From Rhabdornis inornatus (taxonomy: Eukaryota; Chordata; Aves; Passeriformes; Rhabdornithidae): DNA of 64,000 nt. A model generated the notes under the pieces. That model saw nothing but the letters and a program-made list of their open reading frames with translations, searched no databases and was not told the origin of the DNA. The position numbers were made by a program, and so were the translations under genes. Shown here one piece after another: positions 38,649 through 50,174 of the stretch (position 1 is its first letter; every line of letters begins with the position of its first letter). The stretch is from positions 164,987 through 228,986 of the forward strand of contig VWZS01007472.1 in assembly GCA_013397075.1 (NCBI GenBank). Direction: 5' to 3'.

Positions 38649-38773
38649 ATTACAGAATCACAAAATATTCAGAATTGGAAGGGACCCACAAGGATCTCCA
38701 AGTCAACGGGGATCAAACCCACAACCTGGAGCATTATTAACACAATGCTAATGCCAACTGAGCTAATACTGGC
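38649..38773 (-). mobile_element. tRNA-Ile-derived SINE with CR1 tail (minus strand)
   Basis: Read on the minus strand from 38773, the element begins with a tRNA-Ile-like head. The box A region TTAGCTCAGTTGG is at 38766-38754 and the box B equivalent GGTTTGATCCC at 38719-38709, with an AAT anticodon-loop-like segment between. It then joins a CR1 3' end (gatccttgtgggtccc ... tgtgattctgtaa) at 38703-38649. This head-plus-tail layout is that of passerine TguSINE1, a SINE mobilised by CR1 enzymes that recognise the shared tail. The copy is about 125 bases and looks full length; head changes (for example an extra A/T after the first six bases) show it is not a working tRNA. No clear target-site duplication is visible. 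Confidence 0.85.
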
Positions 38774-39279
38774 ATCTGTAGACAGGACAACCTATTATCT
38801 AACCTTCTACAATCATCCTATTCAAGAATCATATTCAACATTCATAGGAAAAGTCTTCTGTGAAGACAAATGAGGAAAAGATGGCTCCCACATCTCTTAT
38901 CAGTCACCATGATTCAGGCTGTTTAACTTAAACAAGGAAAATCTCTTGATCAAGCAAAGAAAAAATTGGACTTCTTTGGATTATCTACAAATCAGTTTGT
39001 AGAGATTAATCCTTCATAGTGGGTGACAGAGAATCTGGTACCTCTGGTTTCAGCCCACCTTTGATAGTTCTATAATTACCTGAGACGTGACTTGATCCAG
39101 GAATTGATCCATGCTTCATTAGGAGAAACACTCCTATCTTCAATTTACCCATGTCCATTGTGGACACATTCACTAAATTTTCCCTATCAGCACTCTGCTT
39201 TCACCCAAACAGAATTTTTTACAGGATTACTTATCTTTTCCCCTCCACTTCTTTTCCTTTACTTTGTCAGCTGTTGAGC
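38774..39279. other. Non-coding DNA
   Basis: Sequence between the SINE and the CpG-rich islet, without recognisable coding or repeat content. Confidence 0.45.
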
Positions 39280-39610
39280 AGAACGCCCAGTACGTGCTCT
39301 ATCGTCATTTCACTTGTGGATAAGGGCTCATTGTTTTCCACCCAGACACGGAATTGTTTTACAAAAACAGTTTGGATTTTCAGTCCCTTCCAGTCTACTT
39401 TACTGTTAGAATTTCCCTTACTCACTGTCTTCATGTGGTTTCTCTCCTATAGGAATGACTCTTGCCGGGTCTCCGGAGAGCGCAGTTGTGCCGCAGCACC
39501 TTTCTCAGCTTGCGTCACGAGAACATCACAGTCTGGAACCGGTTTTCCATCTTGCGGTTCACCCATTTTATTTCCCCTGCCCGCCCTGAATTCTCAACGA
39601 GGAGATTTTT
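39280..39610. other. CpG-rich islet in AT-rich DNA
   Basis: At least a dozen CpGs fall in about 330 bases (ten of them in 39460-39610, for example 'tgccgggtctccggagagcg' and 'ggaaccggttttcc'), while kilobases around it have very few. A 158-codon plus-strand frame (39151-39627) runs through it but shows no domain and ends in a Phe run from a T tract. High CpG in a desert suggests either a recent insertion such as an LTR, not yet worn by deamination, or a small unmethylated regulatory element. I cannot decide which. Confidence 0.45.
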
Positions 39611-42261
39611 TTTTTTTCCCTTTCTAACTGTGGGGCTTAAGGGATCACAATGTTGCAGTTATTTGTGGCTTGGCTTTCACTCTCTATTTCTCTCGTCTTA
39701 CAATGCTGCTCTCCCACCCGTTCAAACTTCTAAGGTAGTTAGTTCTCTCAAGTCATAAAGCCAAGAAAAAAATTCTTTCTACTTCTTTCTATTCTCATCT
39801 AAATCTATTACAAGTGAAGTGTCATGGTACCATCTGGCAATAAGGGAGATGCCACTGTATTCTAATTACCCTTGTTATCTGTATGCACACACAAAACAAT
39901 CAAAGGGACGTGGCCCTTTCTGCCTTTATATGGATTTGGGGCTATAATCTCAGAACAGACCGTTTGCTTTTGCATTAAGGCTGCGAATGCACAAAGCTTT
40001 AGTTAGTGACATTTGTGCTACCCACTGAATTCAGGCTTTTGTCAACTGTGTCATATGTATAGGAAATTCTCCATGAAAGAAGATACTAGGGAGGTAAATT
40101 TAAAGAAGAAAGTTTTTTAAAGTGTATTCATCTTTACATACCATTGTTATTATACTTGGATTGCACTTCTGCATTTCAGCATTTTAACAAGAGCCTATTT
40201 AAAGACATTCACCAACTACTAACACAGAGAAAATCACTATGTAAGGGATAGTGATTATCCACATATCCTGGATTTGGAATAAATATGTCTTATGACAGAA
40301 TACCTTCCAAAAATATAATGAAGACAGTGAAAATTTCATACATGTCTTCTATTTAAGGGATAGATTTTAATTTAAAAATGTAGTGATACCCCTTTAATAG
40401 AAAACTAATTGTGATGCATCTGAAAAGTGAAGACACCTAGGTTCCCACAGTTCCTGGAGATGATACTGCTGGGACTGATTCAGCCTCTGTTGTTTTGGCA
40501 GATTTTCAGTATGATTAAAAATACTTATGTGGAAACAGCATTAGGTGAACATCATGCCCATGGAAGGCAAAAGGAAACTCTAATTTCTGTAATACAAAGC
40601 ATATGTAAAACAGTTTTCAGTCTAATGATAAATAACTAACTATGGAATTGCTTTTACACAGCTTCAAAGCCTAGAAAGTGCCAGCATACAACTGCAAACT
40701 CCATGAGCTTTTCTGGCTTCCCGACGTAACTTTACCTTGCACAACAAATAACACAGCCTAATGTGGCAACACAGATGCACTACTTTAGGGTGACAGATTG
40801 AAACACTGTGTTTGTTACTTTTAAATAATAAAAGCTGTCCATTTTATGGTGGATTATAACCCTGTTTTAACAGCACAAATGTTCTCCACGTTTATCTGAT
40901 GCATGCGGTCTGCTCAGATGCACAATAAGGAATTTATATTAAGGCCTTTAGAATGCCACCCTCAAAGTGGACTTTCAAGTAGGCTTTACCCTTGGAAACA
41001 CATGCACTCATATAGTTCATTTGCAGCAATAAATCCCTTTCAGCCAGGCACGTTTCTCCCTTGGCTTCAACGAAGGCTGGATCACATCCTTCAGAAAAGA
41101 TAATCAGTTACAGAAACTTTAGTCTATAACCTTGAATAATAACGAGTGCAGCAGGGATAGCCCCACAGATGCAGCTACTCAGCCAGTCAGAAAGACCCTG
41201 TTCCTTCTCAAGGAGGAAAAACACATGGACATCTCTTCGATGAATTGTGAGACATTGTTGACATTTCTCACAGGAACAAAATGCAGAGGGCACAGTGACT
41301 GCTACACCACAAGAAAATATGAAAATAGTGATTATCTCATCATCAAAGCTTCTAGGTTTTGGCTTCTAATGCTTGTAGTCCTTCAAATGCTTTTTAAAGC
41401 ACTTTACTCCATTTTCTCTCTGCAGCACCAAATGGCACCTAGAAGAGGTTGACAGTTTTTTCAGTCCAAAGATTTTTTCCCGAATTCAGATAAGCTGTGA
41501 ATTATAACACATTTAAGAACAAAATATAAGAAAACGGCTACCCTATATGCAAATGAATATCCATATAGGAACAACGTTTTTCATGTTACAAATTGTATTC
41601 CTTGTTTATAATCAAGTTTGTCAAGGTCAGAGGAAGATACACATTCCTACAGGATACAAACATTTTCCAGGGACCTACATAGTGAAACATACATGTTTTT
41701 TCAGAAAATTTTACTGGGTTCACAAGAAGTTTACAAATCAATTATTTCTGCTGTGGTATTGCTGTTTTTAAAAGGCAGGCTAAATCTGGCATTTTATGTT
41801 ACTATTTAAACTTTCTCATACTTGCAATAGGTGCTGATGTTGGCACAGGGGAATAAAAAACCTTTCTTTCCAGTACCGAAGATCTTTTATACTTTTGACA
41901 TGCACCTTTCCACCACTCCTCAACTTATTTAAGAAATGGCAGTTTGATACCACCAGTTATGAAGCAAAAAATATTTCATGGAAATAGTTTCCTAACAATT
42001 TGTCAAAATGTAGACCTGAACTGAAATTGATAATGGGAAGGCCTTGCTCATTATCCAGCAACCTTTCCCACTGCCATGTAGTACCACTCTCACTATATTC
42101 CACTTCCTTAAGTATCATCACTGCCTTATGCCAGACTAAAGTGTTTATGAACTTACTGTACCTGTTTGCTGTTTTGAGAATTACTTTTGGAGTTGGTACA
42201 GACTAATTACAGCTGTGAATTTTACTTGCTCTAAAAATGCTCTACATGTATGGCAGCGGAG
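39611..42261. other. Mostly unassigned non-coding DNA, about 2.6 kb
   Basis: Holds copy B of the 43-bp repeat (listed separately). A 106-codon frame at 41132-41452 has no recognisable domain. Otherwise AT-rich with dense stops. Confidence 0.5.
39924..39966 (+). repeat. 43-bp dispersed direct repeat, copy B
   Basis: Direct-orientation partner of 38541-38583, 1383 bases downstream, with four mismatches. It is followed by 'cttttgcattaaggctgcg', which is not present after copy A. Confidence 0.85.
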
Positions 42262-42424
42262 CAGCACTGGAACAGGCAACTAAAGAAGCTGTGGAATCTA
42301 CATCCTTGCAGGTTTTTCAGACTTGGCTAGACAAAGCCTTCGCTGACCTAATGTTGATAGCCTTCCTTGGAGCACAAAGTGTGACTAGAAACTTACAGAG
42401 TTTCAACCACATTTCCATGGCATG
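42262..42424 (+). mobile_element. CR1 LINE, 3' fragment (plus strand)
   Basis: Begins with the ORF2 C-terminal block at nucleotide level ('gcactggaacaggcaacta', 'gaagctgtggaatctacatcc', 'caggtttttcagacttggct', 'agacaaagcc') and runs into the 3' UTR ('gtgactagaaacttacagag', corresponding to the family's 'ggactagatgacctccagagg'). The last recognisable bases are near 42424; the tail repeat is gone. Quite diverged. Confidence 0.85.
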
Positions 42425-44388
42425 TGATCTGAGGTACTGAAACAAACCTGGTAAGCACTCAATTAGCTAAGTGTCTCACTGTCCATGTAGACAGAGTCCT
42501 GGCATTACCTCTCAAATCTACTTTATTCCTATAATGTAGATTTTCAAAATACTCCAGAGATAGTAGAAGTGAAAATCCTTTATGAGAGTTATACAAAACT
42601 GAGATTTACTTCACATTACATTGTCTTTTCCTCACACTTGAAGGGCTGGAGGGCATAAAATTGGAATTTTACTTGGCTTTATATCTCGATAACTTGATTT
42701 TAACTGTACCAAATACCTGGTTATCAGATTGGCTCCTTCTTGTGGAAGCCCACCCTAAAAGTTTGCTTTAGGAAAAAGGACACCACACACATTATTGCAA
42801 GAGGCTTGCAGAATATAGCTGCAGTGGGGAAATGACTACCCAGCTGCATAAGGAGTACATGGTTATGCAGGAGGCAGTCTAACTCCATACAGACCTCAGA
42901 ACACACTGCAAAGTAAGAGGGATACATGAAGAAGACAAAAAGAAGGGGTTACTGATAGCAGCATGCATAAGGGCAGACCTGCTGTAAGATGTGATATTTA
43001 CAGAATATACCACTGTAACAGATACCTCTTTGCACTGTAATCGAGAAAGTGTTAGATTATTTCTAATTTAAAATGAAAATGAAGATTGTGGTCATGAAAG
43101 TGAGGGTTACAGAAGAGTTCTTAATGTCGAGGTGATTTCCTGAAGGAGTATCTTTTCCAGGCTGCATGGAATCCTGTGCATCTAGAAACTACAGCAGCTG
43201 ATTTTTTGGCCAATGCACAAGCTTTCCCCATGTGGCAAGGTTATAATGCATTCCCAAAAAGGCTAATGGAATTATGTTCATTAAAAAATATGAGCTTCTA
43301 AGTCTCATCTTAGCCTTAGAGCCCTAAGGGTTCAGCTTAGAGCTCAGGGCTTAGATTTTCATCTAGATCATTTTAATAACACAGAAATAACTTAAAGCAC
43401 CTGAGCAGTCCAGTGAGGTCCATGCAAGCAAGCACCTAGACATCTGCCTGGACTGACTCACACAAGAGCTAACAACTGAAACTCTGAGTATTGAAATAAG
43501 ACCCTTAACAGTACTCCTTAATGGCTTTCAAAATATCACTACACAACCCCCTTTAAGAGCTTTGTTGAATAAATATCTGACAAAGTTTATTCTAAGCATT
43601 TTCTATGCGTTCTATTTTTTCACAGTATGCTAAGCAAGATTACTGACACCACATTGTTTAAAACAAGGTTTTTTATCTATGCATTTGCTAAACAAATATT
43701 AAATTAAAAATCTCTCCACTCATACCTTGTGGCTGCACAAGGTATGGTACCAGCCTCACAGTTTTTAGCCCCCAGATACCCGTTCTTCTGTTATAATAAA
43801 CAAGCGGGCTATAAACACTGTACAATTTGTTGATGTCATGTGCAGAAAATTTACATAGCACATTTTGCAGAGTCCTTTCAAAAATATTTAGAACAGCTCT
43901 TCAAAAACACTAGAATAATATTCTTGATTAATATTTCAGAACAGTGACTTTCTGATCAAAATCCACTGTTGAGAAAAAAGAGCTGCCACATTACAGGAGA
44001 TGATATTATTTCAGCTGATATTGGTTTTTATCTTCTCTAAGTTTAGAATGTTTATACCCCCTTTTAAAAAACAAATCATACAAACCAGCTAATTGAGACA
44101 ATACCAATTCCCAGCAGCTCCAAGTTAGTAGATATAATGTCACTAACTCTCATTTTGACTAAATGGGTTTACATTGTCATACACATAAACTGCTAAGCAG
44201 CAAAACACATATACTGAAATTTGTGGTAAAATCTGCTATGAAGCGACACTATATATGAGAAACATATTTTAATTACATAGGAAACAAAGTATTTGGAGTA
44301 GCAGAAAAACCCAACAGAACCAGTTAATATTTTCACAAAATAAAACCCCCAAAACACCTCAATAAGTCCTGATTATGTGATTGATAGG
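42425..44388. other. Non-coding DNA, about 2 kb
   Basis: No gene or repeat family seen. It contains the small perfect hairpin at 43721-43746. Confidence 0.5.
43721..43746. other. Perfect hairpin: 11-bp stem, 4-base loop
   Basis: cataccttgtg (43721-43731) is the exact reverse complement of cacaaggtatg (43736-43746) with loop gctg. It is too short for a microRNA precursor, and no T run follows that would make a polymerase III terminator. Listed as a structure only. Confidence 0.6.
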
Positions 44389-44494
44389 GCTTTCAGTAAC
44401 CTGGTCTAGTGGAAGGTTCCCTGTCAATGGCAGAGGGTTGGAACTAGATGATCATTAAGGTCCCTTTCAATCCAAACCATTCTTTGATTCTATA
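44389..44494 (+). mobile_element. CR1 LINE, 3' terminal fragment (plus strand)
   Basis: Contains 'aacctggtctagtggaaggt', 'ccctgtcaatggcagagg', 'gttggaactagatgatcatt', 'aaggtccctttcaatcc' and the tail 'attctttgattctat', in the CR1 order. It is the same 3' end type as the minus-strand copy at 19675-20192, in the opposite orientation. Confidence 0.92.
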
Positions 44495-44970
44495 ATTGTA
44501 ACAATTCTTATGACTATTTTCCTGAAAATTTTAAGAAATGTAGTAAAAACTGCCTGTTAACAAAACACAACAACATTCTTGTCCAACTAAAAAACTCCCT
44601 CAGATATAAAGAAGGTTGCAAACACTGAAATATGAATGCACTGGTAGTCTTTTGCGTAGTGGAATTGATATATTCCATTTCCTCCAGATTGATGATTTGT
44701 TTTACTATGCATTCCACTGCAATCCCCCCTATCTTTCACAGATTAAAAACCAAGTTTGTCTAATCAGGCTGAGCTCTAAGCACTGCTATTAGAGCTACCA
44801 GGACAGAATAGTCTTGTGCATTTTTTGGTCCACCAGCAAATACTGAGTAAGTTGATCACAGCTTGCAGATGGAGAAAGTATTCCCTTGGCCAGCTGGGTC
44901 TCTGCAGTAACACCACCTAACACATTAATATAAGAGAAAGCCACAATTACACTGGCCTGCTGTGACTCAC

Positions 44971-45014
44971 CACAAAAAAAAAATAACAACAAAACCAAAA
45001 AACAAACAAACAAA

Positions 45015-45056
<42 letters not shown>

Positions 45057-45189
45057 CAAAAAAACAAAACAAAAAAAACCAAACAAACAAACAAAAAACC
45101 AAACAAGAAACAAAAACCCAACCAAAAAACAAACAAACAAACAAACAAAAACCACAGAAACAAAACAAACCAAAAAAACCAACACAACC
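44971..45189. repeat. A/C-rich low-complexity block (AAAC/AAAAC units)
   Basis: About 220 bases of almost only A and C on the plus strand, made of irregular CAAA, CAAAA and ACAAA units with AACC interruptions. Its complement encodes hydrophobic Phe/Val/Cys-rich open frames that mimic membrane proteins but are repeat artefacts. Confidence 0.95.
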
Positions 45190-45621
45190 TGGCCAAAAGA
45201 CACAAAAATTATTTTTTAAAACTCCACACCTTAAATATAGTTTGGCACTCAATAAAATCCTTTCTTCTGATATCCTTCCCATCCAAGAAGCAGCATTCAT
45301 GAACACCAATGTAGGACTTTTTACTGTCAGGTTAACTCCTCTGCAAACTCTTCCAACAGAACCCAGGATAGACATGAATTTATGCTGCAGGAGAAGTCTT
45401 AATGGTTGGAGATGTTCAGTGTTATATTTTAACTCCAGCTGGTTCTCAAAACTTCAAAGAAAAACTCAGACGGCTGTCTTTGACTTTTCTAGGATTCTAC
45501 ATTAAATACACTGTATAAAAATAGAACATTTCCTCTGTTAAAGTCAGAGGGAGGTCTGCTGCTGCCTTCACTGGAATAACACCAAACTATTCTTAAAAAT
45601 AAGGATAGATATTATCCAAAA

Positions 45622-45700
45622 TTTAAAACAAAACAAAACAAAACAAAACCAAAAACAAAAACAAAAAAACAACCAACCAAACAAACAAAAAAACCCCAAC
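45622..45700. repeat. A/C-rich low-complexity block, second copy type
   Basis: (AAAAC)n followed by ACCAACC and AAAC units. It lies 430 bases downstream of a similar larger block, in the same strand orientation. Confidence 0.9.
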
Positions 45701-46334
45701 ACCCTTTCTTGCCTAATTCATCATCAGCCTTCTCTTTAGGAGACATGATCTGAATTCATGATCCTGCTTGTCCAGACTTCATCCCAAAATAGAAACAATG
45801 GTAATATAAACCTCTGGGAAAACAGATGCCTAAACAAAGAGTTCCTGTATTGATCATCTGTGGGAGTCAATGCATGTAGGTTGCAAAACCCCTTAATAGC
45901 AGCAGCATTTCCCAAGAGCAGGAAACCTGGCCTGTGAGCTTCCTACTGCAATACTGGAAACCTCTCCTACTTAGCTCAGGAATCCACATCCTAATATACT
46001 GACTTAGCAATCAAGACTCAGTGTAAGCTCTACTCTAGCAATACATGTTTGCAGAACCAGACCAAAGTTTATGTATTCAACTTTCTACTTGTTTAACAAC
46101 TGGGCTTAGCCTGCATGATGAGTCTTTGCCATATGCTGTACTATCAATGTCAAAGTGAGACAGAAGAGTTCTCCTACTCGCTACGAAAAAAACAGTTTTG
46201 CTCTGTAAGTAGTCCATTGTGAACAAAATATTAAAATTAATTGCTGTTCACAGCAAATGAGAGTATACAAAAGGACCAATTCACTGTATTTTAAAAAAGA
46301 AATAAGAATATTATTCTGTGGTTATGGACATGGT

Positions 46335-46428
46335 TATTAGAATATTAGAATATTAGAATATTAGAATATTAGAATATTATTAGAATATTAGAATATAGAA
46401 TATTAGAATATTAGAAATTAGAATAGTA
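46335..46428. repeat. 8-bp minisatellite (ATTAGAAT)n, about 10 units
   Basis: Regular attagaat units with two shortened units near 46379 and 46396 and a final decayed unit. It is flanked by two related non-repeat stretches ('attctgtggttatggaca' before, 'attctatggttatctc' after), which suggests the array grew inside an older duplication. All sequence is AT-rich and non-coding. Confidence 0.93.
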
Positions 46429-49400
46429 TTCTATGGTTATCTCTATGGACAACTTATGACAATAATTTTAGACAACTGATACAAGCAAGAGAAGTTGCAT
46501 TTCCTTCTAAAAATAAATACAGCCTAATTTTAAATATGACAGAAGAAATTAATCTTTAAAGAAATCAGAGAAATTATGGTGAATGAAAATTAAATAAGTT
46601 CACACTACTGTGTCATGCAGCACTTGAAGGTTGAAAACCTGAAAGATTGATGATTCCAAACAAATATTTCTTGTTTGCTTTGTCCAGAAAGCTGTTATTG
46701 TCAAGCGCTGTTTAAATCAGTTACCCTCATTGCTGAACTCAAGTGGAACTTCACAATGCTGTAAAAATTTTAAAATTTAAAAATTTTGCTCTTGCACAGT
46801 TGCTGAAATGACTAAAATTAAGTTCATGTAGACGTTGGTAGATATAAGAGGAGATTAACTGTATTTCTTCAGACTTCAGACATCTATACCCTCTTAAGAT
46901 CTGAGTTTGTTTTCAGTGCAGAAAACATCTGATTCTGATAAAGAAACATTTATGCCCCATTATTTGTCTTTTAGTCTTTTTATTAATTAGACAAGTTCAT
47001 CTCATATTTCTGGCATCTGATCAAAATATTTATATTTCCTCAAATCAAATCAGACACATTTATACAGCTAAACTGTTCACCAGACATGACCCACTTCAAT
47101 GTCATCAGCTCATTGTTTTTCCTTGTTTCTGTACAGCTAGAACCAAACAGGAATGACACTGGCAAGATAAAACCTACCTACAGAATCCAGAGAGATACTA
47201 ATCATATGTGTATTTAAATATGAGTGATGCCTGCTTAAGGAATGAGCTGAGAAGTTAAATTCCTCAATAGGCTTGTTGTCATTTGCCATGCAGAAGAAAA
47301 TCATTGTGGAGCTCAGAAAGATTGAATGGATTTATCAGAAGCCTATCAGCATTCTGCAGAAACAACATCTGCATGAAGCATGTGACAGCAAGCTTCTGTC
47401 ATTTTTCTCCAATTCCTTTAAAATTAATTTTACCTAAGCATAATTTTTGAATATTCAGATTATACTAGCTACAAGTCTGGCTTGCATCTGAGGGACAAGG
47501 GATATGAACCTGGCAATTTCAGTCACATGGATTTATTGGTCATCACGTCATGTCAATGAGTAGACTGGGACTTTTTTTTTCCCTAAGGAAGAAGGATTAA
47601 TCTTCCTGCCTGAGAAGGTTTGTTTTTTGTCTGAACTGCAGGCTCATCCTTAGTCCCCGACCTTGTCATTGCACTATGGAGCAGATGGCCCCATTTGTCT
47701 AAGGAATAAATTCTGCCTCACATTCCCAAATTAGTCTACAAATGTGGACATCTGGCTTAATGAGAATAAAACAAAAGAAAAAGCATCCAGTCAGACCGAT
47801 GACGCATGAGCATAATAGTGCAATAGAAAATGAATAGGCCCATGAGTAGAATTGGTGTTGTGTAAGTTGTACTCATCATAAACCTAAAAAAGCAAGGGTA
47901 TTTATATTTGCTGTCATGATGGAACCCATTATGGCAAAAGACATGCAGCTGAAACAGTAATTGGTCAAACAAACATTTTTGGAATGGACATTTTTATCGT
48001 TGAATATTTTTGCAACAACATGGATTTTGTATTTGATTTTGCTCTTGTGTCTTATATCTCAGCTTTATGGCATACTTGTCTTATGCATTTGTGGTAAGAT
48101 CTATCTTGAAATACATTGGTTAAAAAATGCTAACAAGGTGCATTGATTTTGTCCAAACAGAATGAAATAGCTGTTACATATGACATCATAAACCCTTTTC
48201 CACACATTCACAGACTCAAAAGAACAACCTTTCCCAAGAGAGGCAGTGAAACAGATAGCAATTAAGGTTGGAAAGCATAAATTGAGCCAGAGATTAAAAG
48301 CAAAGTTAGCAGAGCAGTATAAAAGTATGTTAATACAGACAAAGTGGTGTCTTGCAGGGACAGCAGAAATACTTCCACATGAGCCACCTCCAGAGCTGGG
48401 AACAGTGTGGTGCTGGCACAGAGCTCTTCAGGCAACAGCCTAACTCATACCGAGCTGGTGATCATGGGCATTGGTACTCTAACAACATCCTAGGTAAGAT
48501 CCTCAGATGCATCTTAAACTACCTCAGCCTGGCATGTCTTGTGCCACAATTACAGAGGGCTCTTATTGCACAGGGTGGGTTTGGAGCCCACAGTCTAACA
48601 AGGCTAGTCACTGAAAATTAGTTATGGGACAGGGAAGAAGAGGGAGAGCAGCAGACTCCATAAGTGAGAGTTTCCTCCTAAAAGCAAAGTGTTGAATACC
48701 TTGGGACATGTCTTCAGCAACTGGCACAGAACCATCAAAATCTCAGAGCTCTGCAAAATACCTGTGGTTGGGACATGGTCACACAATTAAATCCAGTGCT
48801 GAGCAGTTACTTCTGAATGTGTTTACTTGTGCATTATGCACTGGGCTTTCCTTTCCTAATTACAGTAATCACCTCTGTACCTGCCAAGATGTGTTGTATG
48901 TGTTTCTTCAGCATTAATGTCCCCTTTCAGAAAACATTGTCCTAAGGGTGAGAAATAAATGTAGACATCCAAAATTCACAGATGCTCAGACTGGTGAAAA
49001 GTGGGAGAATTTTATCTTTGAAACGATATCGATGCATATTTAGTAAGAGATGACAGGTGATAAAAATAAATTACACAGTTAAGACTAGCAGGACATGTTT
49101 AGAAATAGGAGGGGACACTTATGCAAACAAAACCAAGGATGATAAAACTGCCAGGTAGAATAATTCACTGATTCTCAGACAGCCACATCATCTGACTATG
49201 CAAGAAGCAAAACAGATGGTAAATGTTAATACAGATGGGTTTATAAGCAGCTTATCATAATGAACAAATATGTACTGTGCAGCATGCGCAAAGGACATTC
49301 AACCTATATTGTCCATCCTATAACAGGAATACTCTGGGTGTAATATAATTCTTAGACATTTCATATGCAAGTTGTGTGAGCAGAGACATATGCATGTCAG

Positions 49401-50174
49401 TTGCAGTTGAAATGCAGGAAATCAGAGGTTACCAGGTCAAGTTTATGCATATTCTGCAAGCCCATGGAACAGAGGGCAGAAACCACAGTACAGGCTTCCC
49501 AAAAATATCTACATAGTTTACAAATAAAAAGATAAATGTGCTCATACTGTCCTAATGGAAATCCTCCAATGGTACTATCAAAAATCTTGAAGTATTTAGA
49601 CTGCATTTAAAAGACTTATTACACCTTATGTACAAACACTATCTGGTTTGGGAATAGATAGAACACTACCTAGGGTAGGAAACTGCAACGTGCTAGCTGG
49701 TAATTTGAGGTTTACATAGCTTTCCAAACATACATTGCATTGCAAGCTTAGCCCCACAGTTATGTGGTTATCAGCAACAGAACTACTTAATTCTGGTTGG
49801 GCATGTTGGTGTGAATTGCTCTCATACCTACTATTTCAACACAGATACTTCCTCCTCACCCTCCCCACAAGAAAGCCTGAAAATCAATTGGTGAAGCTTC
49901 AGAGCCCAGGCTCATTAACACCTGACAATCCTAAAATCCTTGTCAATATCCAAATTGCAGCAAAATACTAATTCTGTAAGTAAATATTTAAGAAAAACTT
50001 CATATGAGTCATTAGAAAAAGCTTTTACACAGGTTGAGCATCTGGCATGGTACGGACTGAAATCTGAAGAAAATACATAGAAAAGAACAATACATTAGTA
50101 AATGGAAAGTGGAACATCCAATCTTTCATACTAAAATGAGTAATTCAAGAAAGGTAACAAGCAATGCAACAACG

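Larger units (their letters stand above)
44495..50174. other. Gene desert with low-complexity blocks, about 5.7 kb
   Basis: Contains the A/C-rich blocks at 44971-45189 and 45622-45700 and the minisatellite at 46335-46428. Frames of 136 and 142 codons on the minus strand at 44795-45375 are created by the A/C-rich block. No coding or LINE signature elsewhere. Confidence 0.5.

Noticed and set aside
38709..38773. A tRNA-Ile gene on the minus strand
   Set aside because: The tRNA-like head has box changes and an inserted segment, lacks an intact acceptor 3' half and runs directly into a CR1 tail, so it is a SINE.
39151..39627. 158-codon plus-strand frame as a gene
   Set aside because: No domain, ends in a Phe run from a T tract, and a second frame overlaps it; the CpG-rich DNA explains the lack of stops.
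44795..45375. 136- and 142-codon hydrophobic minus-strand frames resembling membrane proteins
   Set aside because: The hydrophobic part is the complement of the A/C-rich low-complexity block; overlapping frames give the same type of peptide.
46335..46428. CRISPR-like array
   Set aside because: Units are 8 bases with no spacers; this is a minisatellite in vertebrate DNA.
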